A stretch of 64,000 bases of DNA from Roseitalea sp. (GCA_017642895.1 JAEPON010000019.1:1-64000); one strand, 5' to 3'. Shown: positions 35,408-45,148, numbered from the stretch's first letter. A program made the numbers and translations. Notes: a model not told the origin generated them from the sequence alone.

Positions 35408-37471
35408 ATGACCATGGACGACACAGGCGATCTTTTCGGCGCATCCCAACCGGCACCCGCGCAGCGCGCTGCAACGCCGAAGGCGGCGCCCAGGGGCACC
35501 AAGAACGCGCCGCCGGCACCGACGACCGGCACCGATTACGATGCCTCCTCGATCGAGGTGCTCGAAGGGCTCGAACCGGTCCGCCGGCGCCCGGGCATGT
35601 ATATTGGCGGCACCGACGCCAAGGCGCTGCACCACCTGTTCGCCGAAGTGATCGACAATTCGATGGACGAGGCGGTTGCCGGCCATGCCACCTTCATCGA
35701 GGTGTCGCTGGAGGCGGACGGGTCGCTGACCGTCAGCGACAATGGCCGCGGCATTCCCGTCGATCCGCATCCGAAATTCAAGGACAAGTCGGCGCTGGAA
35801 GTGATCATGACCACGCTGCATGCGGGCGGCAAGTTCGACGGCAAGGCCTATGAGACATCGGGCGGCCTGCACGGCGTCGGCGTGTCGGTCGTCAACGCCC
35901 TTTCGGACAGTCTCGAGGTGGAAGTCGCACGCAACAAACGGCTTTTCCGGCAGCGTTTTTCGCGCGGCAAGCCGCTGGGCGGGCTCGAAAATCTCGGCGA
36001 GGTGCACAATCGCCGCGGCACGCGCGTCCGGTTTCATCCCGACGCCGAGATTTTCGGCGAAAGCGCCAGGTTCGATCCGGCGCGGCTCGCCAAGATGGCG
36101 CGCTCGAAGGCCTATCTGTTCGGCGGCGTCGAGATCCGCTGGGAATGCGCCGAGGAACTGGTTGCGCCCAAGGACCGCGACAAGACCCCGCTCAAGGCGA
36201 CGTTCCATTTTCCAGGCGGGCTGAAGGATTATCTGGAAGCCTCGCTGCCCGGCGATCACCGCATCTCGGAAACTGTCTTCGCCGGCAAGACCGAAAAGTC
36301 CGGCGGCCATGGCGCCGTCGAATGGGCGATCACCTGGCACACGGGCGATGGCTTCGTGAACTCCTACTGCAACACGATCCCGACGCCCGAGGGCGGCACG
36401 CACGAGGCCGGCCTGCGCCTTGCCATGACGCGCGGGCTGAAAGCCTATGGCGAGATGACCGGCAACAAGCGCGCCTCGGCGATCACGACGGACGATGTGA
36501 TGATCTCGGCGGCGGCAATGCTGTCAGTGTTCGTGCGCGAACCCGAATTTGTCGGCCAGACCAAGGATCGGCTCGCCACGATCGAAGCGCAGAAGATCGT
36601 CGAGACCACCCTGCGCGATCCGTTCGACCATTGGCTGACCGCATCGCCGCAACAGGCGAACCGGCTTTTGGAATGGGTCGTCGAGCGTGCCGACGAGCGC
36701 CTGCGCCGCCGAAAAGAAAAGGAAATCAACCGCAAGAGCGCGGTACGCAAACTGCGGTTGCCCGGCAAGCTGGCCGACTGCTCGCAAAATTCGGCAGCGG
36801 GTGCGGAACTCTTCATCGTCGAGGGCGATTCAGCGGGCGGATCGGCGAAGCAGGCGCGGCATCGCGCAACCCAGGCGATCCTGCCGCTGCGCGGCAAAAT
36901 CCTCAATGTCGCCTCGGCCGGCCGCGACAAGCTGACCGCCAACCAGCAGATCGCCGACATCATCCAGGCACTGGGCTGCGGCACGCGGTCGAAATATCGC
37001 GACGACGATCTGCGCTACGAGCGCGTGATCATCATGACCGACGCCGATGTGGACGGCGCCCACATCGCCTCGCTGCTGATCACCTTCTTTTATTCGGAGA
37101 TGCCGGAGCTGATCCGCAACGGCCATCTCTTCCTCGCGGTCCCGCCGCTCTACAAGATCACCCAGGGCGGACGGACACTTTATGCACGCGACGACGCCCA
37201 CAGGGCCGAATTGATGGAGCGCGAGTTCAACAAGAAGGGCAAGGTCGAGGTGTCGCGTTTCAAGGGGCTGGGTGAAATGCTGCCCAAGCAGCTCAAGGAA
37301 ACGACGATGGATCCCGCTCAACGGGCATTGCTGCGGGTCGAGATCGACGAACTGGATCCCGGCGCAACGCGCAAGACCGTCGACGAGCTGATGGGAACAA
37401 AGCCCGAGGCGCGTTTCCGTTTCATCCAGGAAAACGCCGAGTTCGCCGATCAGGATATGCTGGACGTCTAG
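35408..37471 (+). CDS. parE: DNA topoisomerase IV subunit B
   Basis: A 687-residue type IIA topoisomerase ATPase subunit for chromosome decatenation. The GHKL site shows EVIDNSMDEA and DNGRGIP, then the transducer domain, and the TOPRIM motifs EGDSAGG and TDADVDGAHI. An Ala/Pro-rich N-terminal tail of about 45 residues precedes the ATPase domain, common in alphaproteobacteria. Start at the first of two close ATGs (35408, 35414). The open frame upstream is antisense to the ATP12 gene. Confidence 0.95.
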   Translation: MTMDDTGDLFGASQPAPAQRAATPKAAPRGTKNAPPAPTTGTDYDASSIEVLEGLEPVRRRPGMYIGGTDAKALHHLFAEVIDNSMDEAVAGHATFIEVSLEADGSLTVSDNGRGIPVDPHPKFKDKSALEVIMTTLHAGGKFDGKAYETSGGLHGVGVSVVNALSDSLEVEVARNKRLFRQRFSRGKPLGGLENLGEVHNRRGTRVRFHPDAEIFGESARFDPARLAKMARSKAYLFGGVEIRWECAEELVAPKDRDKTPLKATFHFPGGLKDYLEASLPGDHRISETVFAGKTEKSGGHGAVEWAITWHTGDGFVNSYCNTIPTPEGGTHEAGLRLAMTRGLKAYGEMTGNKRASAITTDDVMISAAAMLSVFVREPEFVGQTKDRLATIEAQKIVETTLRDPFDHWLTASPQQANRLLEWVVERADERLRRRKEKEINRKSAVRKLRLPGKLADCSQNSAAGAELFIVEGDSAGGSAKQARHRATQAILPLRGKILNVASAGRDKLTANQQIADIIQALGCGTRSKYRDDDLRYERVIIMTDADVDGAHIASLLITFFYSEMPELIRNGHLFLAVPPLYKITQGGRTLYARDDAHRAELMEREFNKKGKVEVSRFKGLGEMLPKQLKETTMDPAQRALLRVEIDELDPGATRKTVDELMGTKPEARFRFIQENAEFADQDMLDV

Positions 37472-37559
37472 CGGCCAGCCAGCCAGAGCCTCAGCATGGG
37501 CGAAGGCAGTCCGATATTGTCGGTCTTTCCTTGAAAGCTGTGGTTTATCTCCACCCGCG

Positions 37560-37588
37560 TTGACATTGTTTCGGATCGAAATGATAGT
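37560..37588 (+). promoter_or_regulatory. Candidate sigma-70 promoter for S74 lipoprotein gene
   Basis: TTGACA at 37560-37565, a 17-base spacer and GATAGT at 37583-37588, about 50 bases before the ATG. A strong ribosome-binding site (GGGGAGGA) follows. Confidence 0.45.
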
Positions 37589-37637
37589 CAAAAAAGGGGC
37601 GCTTTGACATGTATCGATCAAAGCGAAAGGGGAGGAA

Positions 37638-38297
37638 ATGCGCGACTTTGTCTTCGCCGGACTGCTGGGGACGAGCGTTGTATTGAGTGGATGCGCCACC
37701 GAATTGCACACAGCAGATTCGACCGCGGAAAATAACCTGAGGACCTACTGCGACATGCACCATGAGCGGTGCGTGATCGCCGGCATCATCATAACGGGCC
37801 TTGTAATAGCCCTGGCCTCATCGGCGGCCGGCGGTGGCGGCGGAACGGTTGCTGTCGGCGGCGATGGCGGTGGCGGCCCCACGGGTGGTGGCGGTGGCGG
37901 CCCCATAGGCGGCGGCGGTGGCTCCGCGGGTGGCGGTGGCGGCGGCCAAGCTGGCGGCGGTGGCGGCCAAGTATGCTTCAACGGTGTTTGCACGCCGGGC
38001 GGCGGTGGCGGAAATGCTGGCAATGCCTCTGACGAACGACTGAAGACCGAAATTGTGCGTGTTGGACAGACCCGTCACAACCTGCCTGTCTATACCTTCC
38101 GTTATCTGGGCAGCACCGAGCGTTTCTCCGGTGTGCTGGCGCAAGACGTTCTGGATCGGCCCGATCTGGCCCATGCCGTGCACAAGGGCAGCGACGGCTA
38201 TTACAGGGTCGACTATGGCGTGTTGGGGCTGGAACTGGTGAACCGGGACCGGATGGTGACGGCCAGCCGAAAAGCCATCGATATGGCCCGGTCATAG
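37638..38297 (+). CDS. Lipoprotein with Gly-rich linker and S74-type chaperone domain
   Basis: A 219-residue protein in three parts. Residues 1-19 form a lipoprotein signal with lipobox VLSGC (C19). A hydrophobic helix (about 46-64) and a glycine-dominated tract (about 65-127) follow, the tract interrupted by a C-x4-C pair. From 131 comes SDERLK, matching the start of the Peptidase_S74 intramolecular chaperone domain of phage tail fibres, with GVLAQDV and DGYYRVDYGVLGLEL later. S131 and K136 are the Ser-Lys pair used for self-cleavage in that family. There are no phage genes nearby. Function unknown. Confidence 0.75.
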   Translation: MRDFVFAGLLGTSVVLSGCATELHTADSTAENNLRTYCDMHHERCVIAGIIITGLVIALASSAAGGGGGTVAVGGDGGGGPTGGGGGGPIGGGGGSAGGGGGGQAGGGGGQVCFNGVCTPGGGGGNAGNASDERLKTEIVRVGQTRHNLPVYTFRYLGSTERFSGVLAQDVLDRPDLAHAVHKGSDGYYRVDYGVLGLELVNRDRMVTASRKAIDMARS

Positions 38298-38359
38298 CCG
38301 CCAGATCATAGTGAACGGTCGCGCGTCGCTTCGCCCTCGCGCCGAAGGGTGACGGTGCC

Positions 38360-39532
38360 TTACGCCGCAGCCAGATCGCGTGCATGGGCACGGGCATTGT
38401 CACGCATCGCGTCCAGATGGATCGAGCGCAGGACCCCGACAATGTCGTCATTGGCGGCGCTGCGCCGGGCTTCACCCTCGGTCTCGATGCGCTCGATAAT
38501 CCGCCGCGTCACCTCCTGGACACCCGCGACCGTTCTTCCGACGGCAACGTCGCGCCACAGGCCAACAGCGTGCACAAGCACAGGCTGGATGGAATCGGCC
38601 AGCCCCGCATTGGTCAGAAGCGCCCGCAACTGGTTGGAGCGCTCATTGACGAGGATCGACGTGACGCGCTGCAACGGCACCTCGGCGAGATCCGACAGAA
38701 CCGAGGCGAGAAAATCAATCTGGCCACGGCAAGCCGCGCGCACCAGAAGCACCGTCGTCAGGTCGCCATGATCGCGCATCGTGTCGACCAGCGCGTCGCT
38801 GGCGCTCGCATCGACCGTTGCCAGCAGGGCGCAGACGGCCTTTTGTTCACTTTCGCTGATGAGATGATCGGCTGTTTCGCTGCCCGCCAGGCCGCGCAGA
38901 AACGGGCTGTCGGCGAGCGCCCGCCCGGCGGCCTTCATCAGCCGGTAGCGCAGATCCGCCTCCAAATCGGGACAATCGAGCAGCGCGCCGCGCACGCTGG
39001 CATCGGAGCCATGGCGCTCGACGATGAACATCCGGCACTGACGGCAAAGCCGGGCATTGGCGTTGGCGATCAAAACGATCGCGCTCGCAGCCGATCCATG
39101 ACGCGTCAGTGCCAACGCCAATGGCTGCGAGACTTCCGCCCGCCCGGCAATGACGCATTGCAAGGCCTCGGGCGATGATCGCGCCCGCTCGATCAGGTCA
39201 CCGTCGCGAACGACGGGAGACCGGGCGATGACGATCGAGGCGATATCGATCTGGTCATGCACCAGCGCGGTCACGATCTGCGCCGGCGCGTGCACACTGC
39301 TCGCCAGCGCTTCAGCCAGTGCAAAGCGCACCTTTGGCGAGGGGTCGTCAAGCAGCAGGGTCAGCGCGGCCTCGGCCGCCACACGGTCGTCCAGATCAAG
39401 ATCGGACGTCAGATAGGCCCGCGCCAGCGCCGAAGCCGCGGCGGTGCGCCGTGCTACGTTGGCCGAATCCTTCCATTTCAGGAAATGCTGGACAATCAAT
39501 GCTTTGGCCCCCGGATCACATTGCCGGTCCAC
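38360..39532 (-). CDS. DUF2336 domain-containing protein
   Basis: A 390-residue, mostly helical protein with HEAT-like repeats (for example AAASALARAYL, then EAALTLLLDDPSPKVRFALAEALA). It matches the DUF2336 family common in Rhizobiales and of unknown function. Four cysteines cluster in LCRQCRM and nearby. The start is a GTG with little support; a later start is possible. It is monocistronic, convergent with the S74 lipoprotein. Confidence 0.8.
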   Translation of the reverse strand: MDRQCDPGAKALIVQHFLKWKDSANVARRTAAASALARAYLTSDLDLDDRVAAEAALTLLLDDPSPKVRFALAEALASSVHAPAQIVTALVHDQIDIASIVIARSPVVRDGDLIERARSSPEALQCVIAGRAEVSQPLALALTRHGSAASAIVLIANANARLCRQCRMFIVERHGSDASVRGALLDCPDLEADLRYRLMKAAGRALADSPFLRGLAGSETADHLISESEQKAVCALLATVDASASDALVDTMRDHGDLTTVLLVRAACRGQIDFLASVLSDLAEVPLQRVTSILVNERSNQLRALLTNAGLADSIQPVLVHAVGLWRDVAVGRTVAGVQEVTRRIIERIETEGEARRSAANDDIVGVLRSIHLDAMRDNARAHARDLAAA

Positions 39533-39599
39533 GCTAGGGGCAAAAGGTTTATGTTTGGTTCACCATGTTCATTGGGCGCCGGTTAACCGCGATCCATCG

Positions 39600-40211
39600 T
39601 CAATCGTCAGGCCGGGTCAGTGCGAACACAGGTCCCAGGCGGCCGAAATCGCGATAGCCAAGGCGCGTCACCGGGTCGGCCCGCGCCGTGTCGAACCGGC
39701 CATCGTTCAAAAACGCGCCGTTGATGTGAACGCCAACCACCTCGCCGAACACCGTCCACACATCAAGCGCCGCGCCGTGCCGGTCAAGCGGCTGGATGAT
39801 CTGCGTGACGGTGCATTCGAGCGCCGCCGGAGCATCGCAGACGCGCGGCGCGTCAACGACCCGAGACGGCGCCATGGCAAGGTCGGCCAGATCGAATTCC
39901 GATGTGCCGCGCGGCACGCTTGCCGAGGTCAGGTTCATCTGGTCCGCCAAACCGGCACTGACGAAATTGCAGACAAATTCGCCGGTTTGCCGTGCAAAAG
40001 CCACGGTGTCTTTCTCGCTGTCTGACGAAAACATGACGATCGGCGGATGGCTCACCACCGCGTTGAAGAACGAATAAGGCGCCAGATTCACCGCTCCATC
40101 GGGCCCGCGGGTCGAAATCCAGCCCACCGGGCGCGGCGCCACGATCGCCTTGAACGGGTCGTACGGCAGACCGTGCCCGTCCTCCGGCCGGTAGAAATGG
40201 TCCGCGCTCAT
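39600..40211 (-). CDS. Flavin reductase-like FMN-binding protein
   Basis: A 203-residue protein of the flavin reductase/FMN-binding split-barrel family. The APRPVGWISTRGPDGAVNLAPYSFFNAV block binds FMN, and FSSDSEKDT and a later LxCTV segment are typical. It probably reduces flavin or acts on a small substrate in the cytosol. Its ATG overlaps the stop of the nitroreductase gene by four bases, so the two flavoproteins are coexpressed. Confidence 0.88.
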   Translation of the reverse strand: MSADHFYRPEDGHGLPYDPFKAIVAPRPVGWISTRGPDGAVNLAPYSFFNAVVSHPPIVMFSSDSEKDTVAFARQTGEFVCNFVSAGLADQMNLTSASVPRGTSEFDLADLAMAPSRVVDAPRVCDAPAALECTVTQIIQPLDRHGAALDVWTVFGEVVGVHINGAFLNDGRFDTARADPVTRLGYRDFGRLGPVFALTRPDD

Positions 40212-40816
40212 GGCGTTGCGGGCCCCGCATAGTCGCTGATCAGCGCATCCACGTCGGGCCGTGGCCGGTCGGGCACGGCGGCATCATGGTTGCCGATATG
40301 AACGACGCCGGCCATGCGCTCGTCCGGCGAAAGGCCGAGAATGGCCCGTGCCTCGGCATCGTCGGAATACCAGCCCGTCACCCAGTTGACCGCGAACCCG
40401 CAAGCGGTCGCGGCGGTGACAAGGTTCATCGCCGCAGCACCGGCCGACAGGAACTGCTCCCAGACCGGGATGCGCTCGTGATCGGCGGCGGTCGAAACGA
40501 CGCCGACAGCGACCGGCGCGCGGCTCAGCCGTTTGCGTTCGCGGTCCAGCTCATCCTCCCGCATCTGCGGATTGCGTTCGAGAGCCAGTTCGGCCAGGGC
40601 CTCGCCGATCCGGGCGCCATCATCGGGCCGGTAAATGATGAAGCGCCAGGGCTCCAGCCGGCCATGGTCAGGCACGCGCGCGGCAATGCCGATCAGCCGC
40701 CGCAATGTCGGCGCGTCCGGCCCCGGTCCGCGAAACAGCGACAGCGGCACCGATTTGCGGCGTTCGAGGAAAGTCAGGACGCTGTCATGGCGTTCACCGG
40801 GCGTGAGGGTCGGCAT
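40208..40816 (-). CDS. Nitroreductase family protein (YdjA-like)
   Basis: A 202-residue FMN-dependent nitroreductase-fold protein. The short RRLIGIAARVPDHGRLEPWRFI N-terminal block and the WYSD...LGLSPDERMAGVVHIG ending are typical of the small YdjA/BluB-like group. The substrate is unknown. It overlaps the flavin reductase gene by ATGA. It is divergent from the secreted protein at 40896. Confidence 0.88.
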   Translation of the reverse strand: MPTLTPGERHDSVLTFLERRKSVPLSLFRGPGPDAPTLRRLIGIAARVPDHGRLEPWRFIIYRPDDGARIGEALAELALERNPQMREDELDRERKRLSRAPVAVGVVSTAADHERIPVWEQFLSAGAAAMNLVTAATACGFAVNWVTGWYSDDAEARAILGLSPDERMAGVVHIGNHDAAVPDRPRPDVDALISDYAGPATP

Positions 40817-40895
40817 GTCGTTTCCCTTGATCGGACGATCGCGATATGGATCATCCGCCTTGAAATTGCCACCGCTTTGCGGTCAGAACGCGGGC

Positions 40896-41885
40896 ATGAC
40901 CACGCCTTTGCCGACCTTACGGTGCATCATCCGTCCTGCCGTTGCCCTTTTCAGCGCCATCCTCATCGGATGTGCGGCGATGGCCGCCGCAAACGCTCAG
41001 GACACCGGTCTTGAAATCCCGGCATTGGCCCCCGAGGACACCCTGCCCGATCTCGACCTGCCCGGCCTGACAAGCTACGCGCCCGCCGACCGCGTGGCGC
41101 CGCTGACGGGCGTGACGACGGGTGAATTGTTTCTCGAAGCACGGCTGAGCGAGGATGGCGCACCGGTCGGCAACGGCCTGTTGTGGCGCGTTTTCGGCGC
41201 ACAGGCCGAATCGGATGGCAAATTGCCGCTGATCGCGACGGCGCGCGGCGGCGCGGCGCAGTTCGCGCTCGAGCCGGGCAGCTATCTGGTCCACGCCGCC
41301 TTCGGCCGCGCCAGCGCCAGCGCCCGCATCTCGATCGGCGAGGAAACCCGCCGTCAGACCATGGTGCTCAACGCGGGCGGGCTCAAGCTCGACGCGTCGC
41401 TGCCGGACGGCAGCCCGGTGCGCCGCGCCAAGCTGTCTTTCGACATTTACGACATGGGCGAGGATGGCGAGCGCGACCTGATCCTGCCTGAAGTGCCGCC
41501 GGGCAAGACGGTGCGCCTGCCGGCCGGCACCTATCACATCGTCTCGCGCTACGGCGCCATCAACGCCACCATCCGTGCCGATCTGCGGGTCGAGCCGGGC
41601 AAACTGACCGAAGCTGCGATCGAACACCGGGCCGCCCAGGTCACGCTCAATCTGGTCCGGTCGGAGAACGGGTTCCCGCTGGCCGATACCGCATGGTCGG
41701 TGATCGGTGTGTCGGGCGAGGTGCTCGCCGAACATGTCGGCGCCTATCCGACGCTGATTCTGGCGGCGGGCGAATATACGGCCATCGCCAACCATCGCGA
41801 TGCGATCTACCAGCATACCTTCGACGTGGTGGCCGGCCGCGACGTCACCGTGCGCGTGATGGCCGAAGGAGAAGATGCGCAGTAA
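40896..41885 (+). CDS. Hypothetical exported beta-rich protein
   Basis: A 329-residue protein with a signal peptide (hydrophobic core about 13-32, cleavage near ANAQ). The mature part consists of repeated beta-strand modules with EPGSYLVHAAFG, LPAGTYHIVSRYG and LAAGEYTAIANH, three occurrences of an (E/P)xGxY turn that suggests carboxypeptidase-regulatory-like or PEGA-like sandwich domains. Probably periplasmic; role unknown. The open frame upstream overlaps the divergent nitroreductase and is ignored. Confidence 0.75.
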   Translation: MTTPLPTLRCIIRPAVALFSAILIGCAAMAAANAQDTGLEIPALAPEDTLPDLDLPGLTSYAPADRVAPLTGVTTGELFLEARLSEDGAPVGNGLLWRVFGAQAESDGKLPLIATARGGAAQFALEPGSYLVHAAFGRASASARISIGEETRRQTMVLNAGGLKLDASLPDGSPVRRAKLSFDIYDMGEDGERDLILPEVPPGKTVRLPAGTYHIVSRYGAINATIRADLRVEPGKLTEAAIEHRAAQVTLNLVRSENGFPLADTAWSVIGVSGEVLAEHVGAYPTLILAAGEYTAIANHRDAIYQHTFDVVAGRDVTVRVMAEGEDAQ

Positions 41886-41905
41886 CGCAGCCTCCCGGCC
41901 CCGCC

Positions 41906-42778
41906 TCAGCCGCAGGGTCCGGCCTTGATCTCTTCGGTGCGCGCGCTGGCACCACCGCTCGGATCGAGATCGAAGACGCTGTCATGCAGATGCTGCAACA
42001 GCACCTTGCGGTCCTTGATCTTTTCGAGCTCTTCCCACGGCATCGCTTCGCCGATCCACGCCTTGATCTGCTTGCCGTAAAGCCGCTGGAACTCGCGGAT
42101 CAGAAGCGAGGTGCGCAGCGTCAGCGAAAACTGGCTGACCAGATGGAAGACACGGCCGTTCTGCCCTTCGAAATAGACCGGGATCACCGAGGCGCGCGCC
42201 GTCTGCACAAGCCGCGCAACGAACATCTTCCACGGCAGATCCTGCGCCCGCCCCAGCCCCTTGGGCGCGGTCGCCACACCGCCGGACGGGAAGATGATGA
42301 TCGTCACGCCCTCCTTGAGCAGCTTGACCGCCTCCTGCCGGGTCTTCAGGTTGAGCGCCAACGCTTCCTTGGTCTCCTCGAACGAGACCGGCAGCGAATA
42401 GGGCCGCATCTCCGGCACCCGCAGAAGATCATTGTTGATGATGACGCGGAAGGGCCGTCCCAGCCGTTCGGCAAGCGACAGGAAGGCGATCCCGTCACCG
42501 ATGCCGTAGGGATGGTTGGCGATCAGCACCAGCGGCGTGTCGGGCAGGTCGGCCGGCGGCCATTGGCCGCCGGCATCCAGCCGGACCTCGATCAGGTTGA
42601 GCATTTCGGTGAAAACGTCGTCGCGCTTTCCGAAAATCTCGCTGCGCCAGAACTCGTAGAGATCGGCCAGCCGCTCGCGGCCGGACATGTTCTCGACCGT
42701 GCGGATCAGCCAGCGTTTGACCGGCGGATCGGTCGGCCGCGCATAGGACAGTTCTGCAAATCTGACGCTGCGTGGCAT
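41906..42778 (-). CDS. PlsC-type lysophospholipid acyltransferase
   Basis: A 290-residue acyltransferase. The H-x4-D motif is in ANHPYGIGDG, and the substrate-binding FPSGGVATAP and later VIPVYFEG blocks follow. Family members acylate lysophospholipids or lyso-ornithine lipids at the inner membrane. No ornithine lipid synthesis partner is adjacent. I start at ATG 42778 (MPRSVRFAELS); the frame is open 15 codons earlier. It is downstream of thrS on the opposite side of a short gap, same strand. Confidence 0.86.
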   Translation of the reverse strand: MPRSVRFAELSYARPTDPPVKRWLIRTVENMSGRERLADLYEFWRSEIFGKRDDVFTEMLNLIEVRLDAGGQWPPADLPDTPLVLIANHPYGIGDGIAFLSLAERLGRPFRVIINNDLLRVPEMRPYSLPVSFEETKEALALNLKTRQEAVKLLKEGVTIIIFPSGGVATAPKGLGRAQDLPWKMFVARLVQTARASVIPVYFEGQNGRVFHLVSQFSLTLRTSLLIREFQRLYGKQIKAWIGEAMPWEELEKIKDRKVLLQHLHDSVFDLDPSGGASARTEEIKAGPCG

Positions 42779-42871
42779 TGTCGCTGACGGCCGGCCCCTG
42801 GTCGTGGTGCGCAAATGTAGCAAGTTCGGGTGATCGTGTCCCGCATTTACGGGACAAGACCGCCAACGAGT

Positions 42872-44863
42872 TTACGCGGCGACCTGCCCTTCGGATTGCC
42901 GCGCCCGTTTGATGTCGGGCGGGGTTGCCTCGTCGGCCAGCGCCGAAACCGCCTCGTCAAAGCCCAGCATGGTCTGGTCGCGCGACCCCAGCCGGCGCAT
43001 CGACACGGTGCGCTCGTCCGCTTCGCGCCGGCCGCACACCAGGATCACCGGCACTTTCTGCACCGAGTGTTCGCGCACCTTGTAGTTGATCTTCTCATTG
43101 CGCAGATCGGTCTGGACATGCAGCCCCGCGCGGCGCAGCGCCGCAGCCAGTTCCTCGGCATAGGGATCGGCTTCCGAGGTGATCGTTGCGACAACGGCCT
43201 GTACGGGCGCCAGCCACAGCGGCAGGTGCCCGGCGTGGTTTTCAAGGACGATGCCAAGGAACCGTTCCAGGGAGCCGCAGATCGCACGGTGGACCATCAC
43301 CGGCTGCTTCTTGTCGGAATCCGAGTCGATGTAGAAGGCGCCGAACCGTTCGGGCAGGTTGAAATCGACCTGGGTCGTTCCGACCTGCCACTCCCGGCCG
43401 ATCGCATCCTTGAGCGTATATTCGAACTTCGGGCCGTAAAAAGTGCCCTCGCCTTCGTTGACACCCGCCGTGATGCGGCTGTCCTCACGCGCCATGCGCT
43501 CAAGCGACGATGTCAGAATGGCTTCGGCGTGATCCCACGCCGCATCGGTGCCGACACGCTTTTCGGGGCGCGTGGCCAACTTTACCTCGACCTTTTCGAA
43601 GCCGAAATCGGCATAGACCGACATCATCAGATCGTTGATCTTCAGGATTTCAGCCTCGAGCTGCTCCTCGGTGCAGAAGATGTGCGCATCGTCCTGGGTG
43701 AAGGCGCGCACGCGCATCAGCCCGTGCAGCGCGCCGGACGGCTCATACCGGTGCACGACGCCGAATTCAGCAAGACGGATCGGCAGGTCGCGATAGCTCT
43801 TGAGCCCGTGCTTGAAGATCTGGACGTGCCCGGGACAGTTCATCGGCTTGAGCGCGAAGGTGCGCTGATCCTCGACATCGGGGTCGGCGGAGCGCACGCC
43901 GAACATGTTCTCCTTGTACCAGCCCCAGTGACCGGATGTTTCCCAAAGATCCGAGACCAGAACCTGCGGCGCGTTGACCTCGTCATAAACGCCCGCCAGC
44001 CGCCGCCGCATATAGGCGATGACCGTCTGGAAGATGCGCCAGCCCTTGGCGTGCCAGAAAACCGTGCCCGGCCCTTCCTCCTGGAAGTGGAACAGGTCCA
44101 TCTCACGGCCAAGACGCCGGTGATCACGCTTTTCGGCCTCCTCGATCATGTGCAGATAGGCGTCCAGTTCCTCCTGCGTCGACCAGGCCGTGCCATAGAT
44201 GCGCGACAGCATCTCCTTGTCGGAATCGCCGCGCCAATAGGCGCCGGCCACCTTGGTCAGCCTGAAGGCGTTGCCGATCTGGCCGGTCGAGACCATGTGC
44301 GGCCCGCGGCACAGGTCGAACCAGTCGCCCTGGCTGTAGATTTTGACGTCCTCGCCCTCGGGGATCGCATCGACCAGCTTCACCTTGTACTGCTCGCCCA
44401 TCCCGGCAAACACGTCCTTGGCCTTGTCGCGCGGCCAGACCGCCTTTTCGAACTTGGCGTTGCGCTTGATGATCTCGCGCATCTTCTTTTCGATGACCGG
44501 CAGGTCCTCAGGCGTGAACGGCTCGTTCTTGGCGAAATCATAGTAGAAGCCGTTCTCGATCACCGGGCCGATGGTCACCTGCGTGCCCGGCCAGAGTTCC
44601 TGCACCGCCTCGGCCATCACATGGGCGGCATCGTGCCGGATCAGTTCGAGCGCGCGCGGATCGTCGCGGGTGACGATCTCGATGGCGCCATCTTCGACCG
44701 GATCGGCCAGATCGCGCAACTGGCCGTCCAGCGCGATGGCGACGGCCTTCTTGGCGAGCGATTTGGAGATGGATTCGGCAACGGCGCGGCCGGTCGTGCC
44801 GGCGTCATAAGCGCGTTCGGAGCCATCGGGGAATATAAGGGAAACACTGCCGGAAGCAGCCAT
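42872..44863 (-). CDS. thrS: Threonyl-tRNA synthetase
   Basis: A 663-residue class II synthetase. An N-terminal TGS domain (about 1-65), the editing domain with HDAAHVMAEA and the late zinc-ligand SxGDWFDLCRGPH segment, the catalytic core with KPMNCPGHVQIF, RLAEFGVVHRYEPSGALHGL and the C-terminal anticodon-binding domain are present. The start MAASGSVSL is preceded by AAGGAG. Normal length. It is divergent from the tRNA-Leu gene. Confidence 0.97.
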   Translation of the reverse strand: MAASGSVSLIFPDGSERAYDAGTTGRAVAESISKSLAKKAVAIALDGQLRDLADPVEDGAIEIVTRDDPRALELIRHDAAHVMAEAVQELWPGTQVTIGPVIENGFYYDFAKNEPFTPEDLPVIEKKMREIIKRNAKFEKAVWPRDKAKDVFAGMGEQYKVKLVDAIPEGEDVKIYSQGDWFDLCRGPHMVSTGQIGNAFRLTKVAGAYWRGDSDKEMLSRIYGTAWSTQEELDAYLHMIEEAEKRDHRRLGREMDLFHFQEEGPGTVFWHAKGWRIFQTVIAYMRRRLAGVYDEVNAPQVLVSDLWETSGHWGWYKENMFGVRSADPDVEDQRTFALKPMNCPGHVQIFKHGLKSYRDLPIRLAEFGVVHRYEPSGALHGLMRVRAFTQDDAHIFCTEEQLEAEILKINDLMMSVYADFGFEKVEVKLATRPEKRVGTDAAWDHAEAILTSSLERMAREDSRITAGVNEGEGTFYGPKFEYTLKDAIGREWQVGTTQVDFNLPERFGAFYIDSDSDKKQPVMVHRAICGSLERFLGIVLENHAGHLPLWLAPVQAVVATITSEADPYAEELAAALRRAGLHVQTDLRNEKINYKVREHSVQKVPVILVCGRREADERTVSMRRLGSRDQTMLGFDEAVSALADEATPPDIKRARQSEGQVAA

Positions 44864-44997
44864 GGTCTGATCTCCTTTCCAGTCCCGCCAACACATGCGG
44901 GTGGTTCTGTTGCAAGCCGCAGATAAGCGATCGCGCCGGGCGGGTAAAGGGTGGGGTCGAGCAGGAGCGCAACCAGGGAAAATCGCCGGCCACGCCC

Positions 44998-45025
44998 TTG
45001 TGCAATGGAATCGGGTTTGCTATCC
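44998..45025 (+). promoter_or_regulatory. Candidate tRNA-Leu promoter
   Basis: TTGTGC at 44998-45003 and CTATCC at 45020-45025 with a 16-base spacer fit the CTTG-N17-CTAT pattern of alphaproteobacterial housekeeping promoters. It lies about 40 bases before the tRNA. Confidence 0.45.
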
Positions 45026-45063
45026 GCGCCCGGTCAGCCTGTCTGACATGCAGTCACCGGTGT

Positions 45064-45148
45064 GCGGCCGTGGCGGAATTGGTAGACGCGCAGCGTTGAG
45101 GTCGCTGTGGGGCAACCCGTGGAAGTTCGAGTCTTCTCGGCCGCACCA
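45064..45148 (+). tRNA. tRNA-Leu(GAG)
   Basis: An 85-base tRNA with acceptor arms GCGGCCG and CGGCCGC, then A and an encoded CCA. The anticodon stem is CAGCG/CGCTG around the loop TTGAGGT, giving anticodon GAG (45098-45100). A long variable arm (GGGGCAACCC) and a T-arm GGAAG-TTCGAGT-CTTCT complete a class II leucine tRNA. Confidence 0.95.

Noticed and set aside
35276..36403. Upstream extension of the ATP12 frame over parE
   Set aside because: The part upstream of GTG 35275 is antisense to the ParE ATPase domain; ATP12 similarity begins only at the GTG.
37800..38030. Glycine-rich minus-strand frame reading as poly-proline protein
   Set aside because: It is the complement of the glycine tract in the S74 lipoprotein, whose signal peptide, promoter and ribosome-binding site support the plus strand.
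42830..44926. 698-codon plus-strand open frame
   Set aside because: Antisense to thrS throughout; no motif.
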